Assembly (NCBI GenBank): GCA_000469685.2
Contig: LS997567.1
Span: forward strand, 2,860,663-2,924,662
DNA length: 64,000 nt
Source of the DNA: Haemonchus contortus
Lineage: Eukaryota; Nematoda; Chromadorea; Rhabditida; Trichostrongylidae
Direction of reading: 5' to 3'
Position numbers and translations under genes: made by a program. Positions 22,101-33,900 of the stretch are shown here, piece by piece; the first letter of the stretch is position 1; every line of letters begins with the position of its first letter. Below the pieces are notes generated by a model that saw nothing but the letters and a program-made list of their open reading frames with translations, did not search any database and was not told the origin of the DNA.

Positions 22101-22560
22101 GAACATCGCGATGGCGACCATCCAGGTGTTCGTTTGACGTGACGAGGGGTTCACTCAGTTACAAATAAGTGGGATAACGAATGTACGGTCAAAAATAAGC
22201 TTCTCTATCGCTAGCAGCTGGTTGTTTATATCATCACGCTAGGTATTTTCTGAATCCTTCCTTTTTTTCTCTCTACGCTATCCCCAGGCTACTCCATCTT
22301 TTCAGAAATTCCCCTAAGAGGTCAAATACCTATCAAAGAGCAAGGGTTTAGCCCAAGAGCTGTGATTACTCTAGCTTTAACAAATTCCATGAGTTTACAG
22401 AAAGTGAAGGCTTCTAGTAATCTCTCAATCAACTCCAAATGGTTTAACAAAAAGAATCATGCGATAAATCATGTCAAAGAGCGAAGTGAAGAGCGAAGGC
22501 GGACAAAGCGGATGAAAGATGAAAACAAATTGGAGGCGACGACGAAATATCGTCGGAAAT
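19170..22560. other. Gene-poor stretch upstream of the receptor exons
   Basis: The missing 5' exon of the receptor gene may lie here or further right; I could not identify it. Open frames on the minus strand at 20406-20699, 20956-21162 and 21366-21671 have no recognisable domain, and the second ends at a donor in the wrong phase for the receptor. The sequence is AT-rich apart from the 33-bp tandem repeat at 19.4 kb and a GC-richer patch near 21.93-22.13 kb. Confidence 0.4.
19425..19520. repeat. 33-bp tandem repeat, about three units
   Basis: The unit begins CTCGCCCAGACCAACCAGAG and recurs at 33-bp spacing with a few substitutions at the unit ends (ATCGATA, ATCGACA). The unit length is divisible by three, so frames stay open through it on both strands. 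I regard those frames as by-products. Confidence 0.85.
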
Positions 22561-22569
22561 TCGATTGAA

Positions 22570-24020
22570 GTTTTTCTCTTACGAATTTCAGCATGGAAAA
22601 CGAGGATTGGGTTTGCACAGAGGTCAATGTTGGGACCAAGCCAGGGCAATTTAGCTTCAAGGAAGCCACTCGACAAAGCCATTCGACCACCACTACACTG
22701 GCCTTATTGAAACAGAACGAAACGAATGCGCCATGCAATATGGGAGGATTGCTGATATTTTGTGAAAATGTGCACAACGAAAAGAGGTTGTTGGCGAGGA
22801 TGGGAAGGGTGGTTTGAGAGGAAGACGTCGAAAAGAAAATGTGACCGAGGAGAGCCTGCTGGCTATGAAGATCCACAACACCAGCATGCAGGCCGAAGAT
22901 TAAAACGAAAAACGGAAAACTAGAAAAGCAGCGGTCAAAGAGATGAAAGGCTGAAGAGGGAATACCGGGGGCTCTGTGAGAAACTGGGTATCGAAGGGTT
23001 TATAAAGAAACTATGAGTCAAGCGATCAAAAAAGAATTTCAGGCTGGTCCTTCTTGGCCAGAAATGGTCCAAACTAAATGTAACTAATGTGTTGGCTCAA
23101 AGGAATGGAACTGGACCCCAAAAAAGACCGAATCGAACAGATCCCAGCAGTACAACTATGGCTTGGCCCAGAGTCCGCCTGAGGAGCTGGGAGGGCAACA
23201 CCCAGATGCTTGGACCAGCTCGATGCTCAAGGTACATGCCCATCCGTTACGTGTTATTCAATACCCCAAGGAACCCGTCCGGATACTACGAAAACAATGA
23301 ATACGTTGAATAGTAATGAACTACTGATTAAGCTCATTAGTCAACTGTCTACACAACGCCTACATAATCCAAAAAGTTCAAGGTAATTTTCCTGTTTCAC
23401 CTTTCAACAAGCACTATTGGAAAAACGTGTTCAGGGATAGCAATCTTTGCCGAAAAGGACTATAAAGGTGAATGGGAAAGAATACAGAACAGGAGCTACC
23501 GATCCACACATTAACAAGTTACCAAGTGATCGTTGGCCTGGATTGATTGAGAACCCAAGCTTGCCGTCATGTCTGAGCTATTGGAGATGGATCGATAACC
23601 GTGCATTTTCATTCACATGGGAGGACAAGTCAGGTTATGGTCAGGGACAGGTAGAGTCAAAAGAGCTACAAATGCTCCAAAGAAGGGCCACAGGGTGAAC
23701 ATTCCTGCCATTTCAGGGTCTTCTTGCCCTTCAGGTCGGGCAACTGAGAAGAATGTAGAGGCCTAAGCATGGCCTGGCCATTTTCATTTCTGTATCCAAA
23801 CAAACATCGAAGCGGTACTATAATAAGAAATCTAAGTGCATGGGCATCTGGGAAAAATAAAAAGAAAAAGATTTTTAAAAATTCAAAAATTTGGAAAGAT
23901 TTTCAAAAAGAAAGTGGGAATTGTACAGAAAAATGTGAACATAATGAAAGGCCAGCAAATGAAAGTGAAAAGTTATGGAGGAAGGGGAATAAAAAAGCAA
24001 TTTGCAGAAATGTCATTTAA
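22570..24020 (+). other. Unassigned coding-like region
   Basis: An acceptor-like ACGAATTTCAG is followed directly by an open frame from 22593 (MENEDWVCTEVNVGTKPGQF) to 22817. Further open segments with non-repetitive composition occur at 23086-23235 and 23447-23695 (the latter contains YRTGATDPHINKLPSDRWPG). They are in different frames, with stops between, and I recognise no domain. This could be an eroded retroelement gag region or a pseudogene, or chance. No gene is claimed. Confidence 0.25.
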
Positions 24021-24223
24021 TCAGTAAAACTTTTGATGATAGCTACTTTTTCACGTTTTTAATTTCGATATCATTCTATCTGAACGGCACTCAAAGGCGC
24101 ACTTTCGGACCATGTTTTGGACCGAATATCGATCGGAATTACGTCATCAAAACTATTTAGTAAATGCAAGATCGAGAACTTGAAAGTCATAACCATGATG
24201 GAGAGTTTGGAGCAAACATTCTG

Positions 24224-24263
24224 TGGGGGGGGGGGTGGGGTGGGGTGAAGGGGGGGGGGGAAG
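24224..24263 (+). repeat. G-rich tract, potential quadruplex
   Basis: Runs of 11, 4, 4 and 11 G are separated by one to three bases over 40 nt on the + strand. This easily satisfies the G3+N1-7 quadruplex pattern. It lies in intergenic sequence. Confidence 0.8.
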
Positions 24264-24568
24264 GTGATATGAAGATATGAGCCTAAAGTACGGATTTTAT
24301 CCCGCAGACCCGCCTATTTTGATGTTTATGGCTACAGACTGACGTAATCAAAACAACAGTTTACCCTTACTATATTGCTTCATATTGAGTGGTAAATATA
24401 TGAAAAGAGTAAAACTGTGTGCGTCCTTTCTACTTATTGAGCTCTGTTAGAATGGGGTTCAGATTGCTTAATTATCGAGCCCCTAGAAAGCTTCGGAAAA
24501 CTCGTCCCATCATCTGCCTCAATGACCAAGTAGTTACTCAAAGACCAGGGCTTTGTAGTTCCGCTGGT

Positions 24569-24608
24569 CCTGACTTTTGGGCCCGATTTCTGGGTCCAAA
24601 GTCAGGAC
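24569..24608. repeat. Small inverted repeat (hairpin)
   Basis: The left arm TCCTGACTTTTGGGCCC pairs with the right arm GGGTCCAAAGTCAGGA around a loop of about 7 nt, with one bulge and one mismatch. It is not followed by a T-run and is not next to a gene. Confidence 0.6.
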
Positions 24609-27600
24609 AACTCACAAGCTGTAAAAAGTCAGTTTGAAAAGTGAGAAGTTCAAAGTGGACAGAATAAGAAAAATTCAAATTAATGCCATGAATTGAGCTA
24701 AAAACCTTTCTTAGAATCAACTTATATATAAATGTATACGCAGTAATAATTAGTGGCTTAACAGTAATGTGATATTTCAAAATACTGTCAAAGACAACAA
24801 GTAATGTGATAGTATTTGTCAGAACCCTGACGACAGACAATGAGCTTGCATCAGTCAAGGGACCTCTCACTCGGATCGAATTACTTCTAGCAGGACATCT
24901 GCATGTAAATGGGGTTCCTACTATAGTGCGGGTAACTGGCTCATTTCAGTGGAAACCTGCAATGACCGGGCAAGGAATAATCAACACCAGTCGATATATT
25001 GACTGATCGTAATCGATATATTGATTGAATGCAGATTCGTTTTGTATTCAAATAGAAGGGTAAAATTTGTTGTTTAAAAAATGTTGTCGTAGTATGTTGC
25101 AATACTATTCAGTACCAGTAACCAGCGTGACCTGGGCACAGGACCACAATTAAATTTAGTCTAGTGCCAGTACCAATACGCACTGAAGGCAAATGACAGA
25201 AGCGCAACAGAAGATGTGGATACTTCTTCAACAATAAAGACGTTCTACCCAAATTTCCTCATTGAATAACCAGATTTTTCAACTTTTATAAACTTATACG
25301 AGCTGCAAGGAGGACCTAGATGGCAGCCTGTGACTTACTTCCGTTGGGTGGCACGTGAAGACTCCGCCCTCTGGAGGCGGGGCGTGAATGAAATTGTCGA
25401 TTTAAGGTGCAGACGTTTGTCTGCCATAATTCAAAAGTCAAGTCAAAGCGCTAGCATTCGGAATGGAATAAGATGCTTAGCTTAGAGCGAGAAAGGAATC
25501 TGGAACCCGAAATGGCAGGATGAGTACTACCAGTACTGCGAAAACCGAAAGTAGAGAGTATAATGGAGAAATCTTGAGTAAACGTCAGTAATATCATTCA
25601 AGGGCTAGGTCCAAAGAGGCAAGAAATTTTAGTTAATCGCGTTGTTTGTTGTAGGGCTCGAGGCTATTGAAAATTACCTACAAAATATCGATTAGTGTGG
25701 GAAGATGAAAAGAACAAGGCCGTGATTTTGAGGATGTAAGTTGGGAGATGGACGTGAACGACCAACAAAATCACATGAGGCTCTCCTCAGAGAGTGGCAG
25801 GGCGATCTCGTCGACGGACGTGAAATGGCGTGATGTATTACCTGAACATTCGTTGTCACATTGAGCTAACGCTATTTCCTCATCCCACCAGAAAACCCCC
25901 TCTAATTGGGTTTATTTGTTAGGGACAATAGCGCAGTTAGATCATAAACAGCTCAAGGCGCATAACAAAATAAAAAACTTTGAGTTACCTAAAGTCACAT
26001 GGTCAACATTCTTTCAGAGCCCATGTAAATAAACATTACTATTACAATGAATTATACTGTATTTACTTTTTGTTGAAAATTGTTAAGGGTGCTGAGTAAT
26101 TTTCAGCTTCAATTAATGTTGGAAGAAGTCGGACGCGGTTGGCCTAACAGAGCGGACTTCAAAGACCTTCAGGTGCAGAAACTGGAACTCACCACTTTCA
26201 GTGTTCAAGGTTTCATGAGAGAAGCCTTCAAGGATGCCTGAGAAGTGAAAACAAATCTACTAGTAGGAATTCTATAGAAAAGAGTAGTAATTTCCCATAC
26301 CAGACAGCCAGTCCTTCGTAAATGAAGGCTGCACTCTAGCTTCTTATTAGGAAGATCGGAAATTCGAGTTTAAGATAGTAGTTGCCTATGAGTGTGTACT
26401 TCACTTGTACTCGGGGAAGCTGAAGCTTGGCAAAACTCAGTATTTTTGCCATCCAGTAAGTGTTATACCAATTAGGCTGCGCTAGGGGCACGTATATTTG
26501 GTGTGCATAGGATGGATCTGAGGTGAAGTTTGACTTCCGAGATCTCTCTACGAGCAGGAGAGACCGTGAGGCTTGTCTCACAAGTCTATTGTCCTTCTGG
26601 GATGAAAATAGGGTAGTTGATAGGTCCGAATAGTTAGAAGGTGCCACCGGTTTTTTAGGTAATTCTTAACTGGTGAAGGAGGGTAATGGGAAGAGTCCCT
26701 GCCCAGGAGCTCAAAGTTGCTCTCGAAAGTGGTCCTCAATGTAGTATCTAGCGGCTTTGGAGTCAGCAGCAAGTATATACTGGTAGGGCGCAGGATCCAA
26801 TCGTCACTTTCGAGAAGCTTCAGACCTTTTAATATCTTTGTTAAAAAATCAATTACAGAGAACTTACTTACAGAGGTCACTTATCCCAACTTTGAGAAAC
26901 AGGAGAGGCCTAGGCAGTTCTAGTCGAGTTAGTATCACCTACATAGCTGAAACGAGATTCTCCATTCCCGAAGTCTTCAGAAAGGCGTAAAACCAAAAAC
27001 AAAATTTTCTGCAGCACCAGTAAAGGTGGTATCACCTGGGTCGTCTGGGAAGTCGCTTTTGCCTGTGTCTCTGGGAATGCATAAAATCAGAAATAGAATG
27101 TGCTCGATAAGGACGACTGCTCGTTCTTTCCACGTGAGCGAAGGATTTCAACAAAAAGGAATCAAAAAGTTTTCTGGATATTTTCGAAAATATCAGAATG
27201 AATTGTCAAGAAATGTGTTCTTTAGTAGTAAATGGCGTCTTGCCCTTCATATAGCATTCTGAGTTGTTCAATGACAAACTTTTACAAATGCCCAGAGATT
27301 AATTCGTTATCAACGAGTTTTAAATGTAAAGTGGGTGAAATATGCTGTTGATAAAAACTCCTTACAATCACAAGTTACAGCTTCGTCCGACTTGGAGGTA
27401 AACATACGTCTCCCCCACTAAGCTGTGTCCCTGAAAACACCCTCCCGAATGAAGGCGAAAAGAAAGGATGACGACAATACTATACTGACAAAACAACTTA
27501 CTGTTAACGAGAAGTTCTTTTTGAACGATTAGAGGAAAATGGAACGAGTAGGTTTTTAATTTCAGTTCTTCAGCGACTTTTAGGGAAGGGCCAAGCAGTT

Positions 27601-30600
27601 GCGTTTTTATTTCAAAGCAGTACCCATCTGGGAAACTTTCCAATGCTTCAAAAAGGTTCGTTCCCAAGAGTGAGCAGTTACTATTATCGGAGCCCTCCTC
27701 TACAATGACCAGACAGGGCCGTTTCCGGTAGGGGATCCCAATCCGCGGCCTAATCCCCAAGGTGTTGCCAGATGTGGTCTAGCTGTGGGACGCTCTTTGA
27801 CTATCACCCTGTTCGAGCTGTCGAGGGGTTCCCGTTCAAAACACCAAAGTTAACTGAGGTCTGGAGGGGAAAAAGGCTTCTAACCTTCAGAAAAGCACAA
27901 GGGCCTTCCCAGACCACGATTCTTCTGTGAAGCAAGGGCGCCTACGCTGCGACAGAGGTTCGAGTGGGAGGAAGAAGTTGAAATGAGCTAAGATCAAAGC
28001 ACTTGGGCTCATACTCTAGGAAAACTACACAGCAATCCATGACGTCTCATCAACAACCGTGTGAGGCTTGGGTAAAATTCCGGGCAATGATTAATGAGTA
28101 CAGCTTAATGGATTGATGTGTCCCCCTGAGATATAATCCATTTAAGAAACCGTAATTATCGTAGTTTATTTGCAATAATTAAGAGTTCACTGAAAACCTC
28201 GAGAGTAAAATTTAGTTGCAAATGCAGAAGGCTACAAAAAGCAGTTTCAACAAAAGAGTAATTTGAAAAAAATTATAAAATTAAAAAGCAAAGGATGCGG
28301 ATACTAGCACTCGCTTCCGGTTGCTCCACGCATCCGAATTCTACTAACAGTTACAAGCATTTACCACTTATTATCATTTACCATGAACCTTTTTGGAACT
28401 GTGTAATTCTTCTTGTTATCTTTGTTATTTACACTTTAACGTCACATCGAACGACAAGGTCGAAAAACGTGGGAGATTGATCAATACATATAATTTGATA
28501 TATGAAAAACAATGCTTGACGTTGTTAACCGCAACGATGGAATGCTGTGAAGGACGGAATGGTGAAACAGGAAAAAGTCGGCGTTTGATTCCAGCAGGAT
28601 TCAGTAAAGACGACTGGTAAGAATGGATATAGAACCGGAAGATTAAAAATAATTTTAAAAATCTTGAAAATTTTATCGCTACTAAATATGTTCCAATGAT
28701 TTAGACAACCTTGAACGGCTAAATTCGATGGAGACGAAAGCCTAGCCTGACCTGGGTGGGTTGGATCCGATCGAGGACCGGGCAATCCGATGCGCCGCCC
28801 TAGCCACGAAGCTCCTCACTCGGTCGTAACCTGAGAAGGATACCAAATGAATAGAGAACTACTCATAATCAGTAATAGTCAGCAGAGGACCTCTCATCTA
28901 AAAATTAGCTATTTAAAAAGTTTATTTTAAGTTAATTACTATCAAAATGAAGCATGAAGCCAGCAAACGGTTATGTCTAGGTGTCTAGACGATCAAAAAG
29001 CTTCTAAACAACTCCTTATTACTAGTAGATTGTTTTCGTGAATGAGCTAATCGAGTAGTCCTGTGTGAGTCATTAACTAAGTAATCTATACAACACAACT
29101 GACTCAGGCCATCATGCAATTATTCGAGTTGGACGTCAAAGCGAGCAAAAAATCCGGAAATATGGCTATTTTTCCCATAATTAGTCTCAAATATGCATGG
29201 CACATATTCAACAACAAAATGAGACCCCCTAGCAGCTAGTTATTTATGTCCCAAGAGGAGGACTGAGACCACAAGAGCTGGGCTGGGCACGGAAATTACC
29301 TCCTTGAGAACGAGGCTATTTCGAGTGTATTTTTGCCCTAATAACAAAATTACTTCCTTCCTTTAATCGTGTTGCAAAGTGATGTTTTAAGGAATGTAAT
29401 TTTTTTCTGTAATTCGTTTCCAAGTCGATAATGTGGCCTCCGATCCCCTAGCCACTTCCGCTTCTACCCGCTTCTACCTATGTGACAAGCATCGGAGGAA
29501 TGAGCTGGGGTTGAGGGAGTGGGAGAGGAGGAGGAAGGCGGGGGGAGTTGTTGATGTAGTGATGATGCTTTATCAGTGAGTAGTAGTAGTACCACATTAT
29601 CCGTTTCACAAGCGGAAAAAAGCGTCGGAACCAGTAGGTAGATAGGACCGTGAATGAAGTTTACAGCTTACAAACTAGTAACACAGAGCACAGGCTCTTG
29701 CTTAGATGGTTTCTAACCTCGTTAAGCATTCCTTAGCTCGATCCTAGAGAAATTTCCGTTACGAACTCGTGCAGCAGGATACCACTATCATACTGGTTCT
29801 GATCCAAGTTCAAAATACATGGTAATCTTTCTCGGTACTAGTTAGGAAGGATGTGCACCACGCAGTCATCCAAACCTTCGCCAATTTCACATTTGCATCC
29901 AAGATTTGAGGTGAACAACCCCCAAAACCAATCCTTTCTCGAGATCAAATCTGTCATTGTAATACCTCCCACATGATGGGAAGAAAATGAAGTCTACGAT
30001 GATAGTAAAAATGGAAACATCTGTGGAGGTATGTGAAGGGTAAATTTGAAGAAAAATAAAAACAATCAGTGCAAGAGTTTTTTACCAGGTCCCAACCACT
30101 TGGTCGATGGCAGAGGAAGAGGAATTGGTGAAGAAAATCAGATAAATTTCTTTCACGTACGAATTATGATTTGTATTTCGAAGTGACTGCGAATATCGTT
30201 GCTAGGCTAGTGACTATCTTACTTAAATGATTTTCTTCACATTTATTCGCACTATATTCACTCGAACTTCGGTTATTTTGGGATCCGCTAATCAATATTG
30301 GCTACATTTTTCGTAAATAAAAGCAAGCTCAAATTAATAGAGTCTTGAAGGAAATTAGGAAGAAACTGTATGCATATGAAGTTTCCATCAGGCTTCAGTA
30401 AAAGGCCTATGATCAGGAGCTGTATCCCTAGCCGGGGCCGATTTTCTGGAAGATTTTATCCACTCATTTTGTAAAAGTGTTTTTTTTTTGGAGCCCCTGC
30501 TCTTTCTACCATCAGAAAGCTCAAGGTTCAGCATTGGCTGCTCATTGGTGCAACCAATTACAAAGGCGCTGGGCTCGCACTGCTCGACCATCGGTTCAGG

Positions 30601-30660
30601 GGACCTCGTTTCAACAACTGCTATCCGACGTTCCAATTGAGAGCGGTAATGAGGATAAAG

Positions 30661-30938
30661 AATGAAATTTTTGGCGTTTACCAATCCTGTCCCAGGGATA
30701 CGCCCCGCATCCGTCTTCCATTCAAAATCGTAGTGGCGTAACGGACCAGTATGTGGCCTTTACATAAAGTGACTTGTGATAGCCAGCCGATGGTTTTATC
30801 CTCCCTGACGAGTCCGTTACCAATCGACCCCGTAGGGGTGGAAGGCTTAGTTTGCCTAGACGGATATGGTCCGGGATTCGAACCCCTGACCGTGCGTTTG
30901 AGATAGTGCGACACTTGCCACTACACCACCTCCTCCCT
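30661..30938 (-). mobile_element. tRNA-derived SINE, family 1, copy 1
   Basis: Read on the minus strand, the head is GGTGGTGTAGTGGCAAGTG (A-box-like) followed by GGGGTTCGAATCCCGGAC (a good B box), i.e. an internal RNA polymerase III promoter of tRNA type. The body continues for about 200 bp to a GGCGTTTACCAATCC-type tail end. Near-identical phrases recur at 62995-63290 and more weakly at 48018-48287. It encodes no protein. Confidence 0.75.
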
Positions 30939-33900
30939 ATTAGGAGAGGTATGGAGAATAGTTAAGAGAATTTTGATTTGAAAGGCAGGGAATAAATGGA
31001 TCTTCAGAAATGAGAAGAAGAGAGCAGGCGTTTTAATGTGATGTAGAATCAGGATGTGAAATTGCAGGGTATACTGATTCAGCGGATGTCATTGACGTTG
31101 ACTGTTTACTGGTTATCTTAAGCAAATTAGAAGGATGGCTTGCTCGGAAATCGGAATTAATGAGAGGGTGGATAGGGTAGACAATGTTGGAATTTCTAAA
31201 TTAAACAATGGGAGTGCGTAATTATCTATGACGACAAACCGTGTGGGCATTGTGCGTCTGCCCCCCACACTGACAATTCTCTTCTATTTGAAGAACACTC
31301 AAATCCGTTCGAAAATCACAAACAGGAAACTGACACGTCTTCACAGGAAACAGCATAAAATCGAGGCAAAATATGGCAAGTAGGCTTAACAATGTGAAAT
31401 TCAAGAAAAAGTTTCGCCTACAATCACCAGAAAGTTCATTTTCTTTGGACGAGATATTTCCGTTTGGGCCCACGCCATGTAGCATTTTCTAAGATTTTCC
31501 AATATACCACCTGCAATCGCTAGTAAGTTTAGATGCTGTCTGAAAAGGAAAACGATCAGAAGCCTCAGCTCCTCCACAAGTACAAAGAGAGTAGTTTCAC
31601 TCTCTTTATGCCTGACGGAAGCCAACTAAATTGCTCTTCTGAACAGCGAGTATACGGCTTCCACCTCTACCGTCCAGAAGAGCAACTTCTGACAACAGGA
31701 AGTTCAACAAGTCCAAGCATTGCTTTGAAAAATGACTGTTCTGTTCAGGTCGAGAAATTACTAGTTAAGCTGGTATCACAGTTTATTCGCAGGAGTGGCA
31801 GAGCACTGTTGGCACCGGCATACCTTGATTAGTTTTAATAATTAGTTTTCATTATTCATGTCTAGAAAAATCAGCAATTTTCCTCATCGAACTTGTCCTC
31901 CACTTGATGAAGCGGGTGGGAAGGAAGAATCATTTTAAACAAAGGGGAACGAAAAAAGGGTGAAAGCCTCGCAACATAGAATAAAGTGGCTCATGGCAAC
32001 CTGTAGCTCAACAAAGACCACCCGAGTACGTCTGGTATCATACTGGTAACCAATGGAGGAAGTAAAACGATCAAACACCTCCAGGATGTGGGAAAGCTAC
32101 TTGCGATTGTGGATGATGAACAGCGTCTACCAAGTGTTATAATTTACTTACAATACTTGGTCAGTAAAAGATCTGACTTTGTCGGAGAGAAGGAACTGAT
32201 GAAAGAGGAACTCCTGATAATTATATGAATGTTAAAATTTTACTAGAAAGTTCAACATGCTTTAATTGTTTTTTAAGCCTTTGAAAAAATCGGAATAAAA
32301 AAGGATATCAAAGTGTCTCCATTTCAAATGAGTAGCCATGTACAAATTCAATAAATACTTTTTTTGCGAAATTCCCATATGATTTGTTATCCATAACACC
32401 TTTGAAATGAAAAAGTAAAAAAAAGGTGAATAAAGTGAAGTAATTCGTCCAGCGAAACCAAATTTCTGAAATATAAAAATTCAAATAAAATTTTAAAAAA
32501 TTTAAAAAATTTAAATTTAAAATTCAAATAAACGACTTGTAAAGAAAAGAAGAAGAGAAAGAAGGAGGCTTATTTTCAAACCTATGAAAGAGTAGCATCA
32601 AAGTTAGTTTACAACATCCTATACATGCCCGAATCTGCATTTAAACCGTTTCCCGGGCCTCCCCTGCCTTTTCCCACAATCTCGCCACTGGCACCGTAAC
32701 AACCCATCAAAATTACCTACTCAAAAAAAGTGCTTAAGAAAAATCACTCGGAAACAAATCAATAACTCGAAGAAAAAGGGAGGTAGAGCAGATTAAACGA
32801 TCGTTGCTATATTGATAGCTGATGATTAGGATACTTGTATGTAGATGTACTGATTGGTAAATGCTCAGCGTTTTTTTACGAGATTGCAGCCTGGCGGAGT
32901 GTAACGGAAGATTTGGCAGGAAAAAACGGGCGCTAGATGAGCTATAGGATAAAAATGACTGCACAAAAAAAGAATCCTTCAGGTCAGAAAGCAGATGAGT
33001 CGATCTAACGAGTAGAAAATCGATAAGGAAATATTTCTTCATAAAAAACCGTAAATATTCTTTTACCATGTTGAAATGATGTTTTCAAAAAAACGTTGAC
33101 TGAAAAAGGGCTGATTTTGGGGTTGGATCGTTTTAATATAGTTATTAATAGAAATCTCTGCTGATAAAAGAAAGTAATCAAAACAATACCAGATGTTTAC
33201 TAAAAGTAGTTCTAGTTTTTGTGGTTGTGGAGAAATTGTATAGTAAAATGAACAAAGTAAATTTAAACGTGGTAGCTATAAGTTTCCGGTTCTAGACAGG
33301 CATAATCTGGGCTTAAGACTCGACCCTACCCTTAGCCATGAATCAGCCACATAACTTGTTATGTAACCACAGTAGGATAGCGTTACCATGAAATATGTAT
33401 TATTTATTTATTTATGGAAGACGCTGCATAAGGCAGATGAAAAAACTCATTTAGTACGTGTGTAGTAATTTGTAATATCTTAAGTATTTCATACTGATCT
33501 AGAAATAAATTCGGGACAAAAAAAAAGAAAAAAACGAACTCCATGAAAAAGGACTCAACTCGAAGCTCAGGGGAGCCTACTGGGAAAGCAATTTAATCGG
33601 ATATTTCGTGGTAAGTCATTGTATTGCTGAAACAACAAAGATCTAGCCGAATGTCTCGAGTGGCACGCGGGGCTTTGAAGAGAGACTGTTGACTTGTTGT
33701 TTGACGCCCGAATGATTGCAATTTTGCTTTGGCTGGATGGGCGTGAAAATAGCTGTCTAACGATTTCAGAAAGCCTACAGAACCACTTGATCTCATGGCA
33801 TCGGGCAGGGATCGGTAAAGTCGGAGACGCAGAGTCTACTCTCGCTCCCCTCCATCTGACCCATATCAGTGGTCGTTAGAATCGTGCACGTGTACGATAA

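Larger units (their letters stand above)
24021..30650. other. Gene-free stretch
   Basis: No convincing exon chain on either strand. It contains a G-rich tract (24224-24263), a 40-nt hairpin (24569-24608) and an exon-like 44-codon frame at 26107-26241. Other open frames, such as 26336-26880 and 27368-27760 on the minus strand, lack domains and plausible splice contexts. Composition is AT-rich throughout. Confidence 0.4.
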
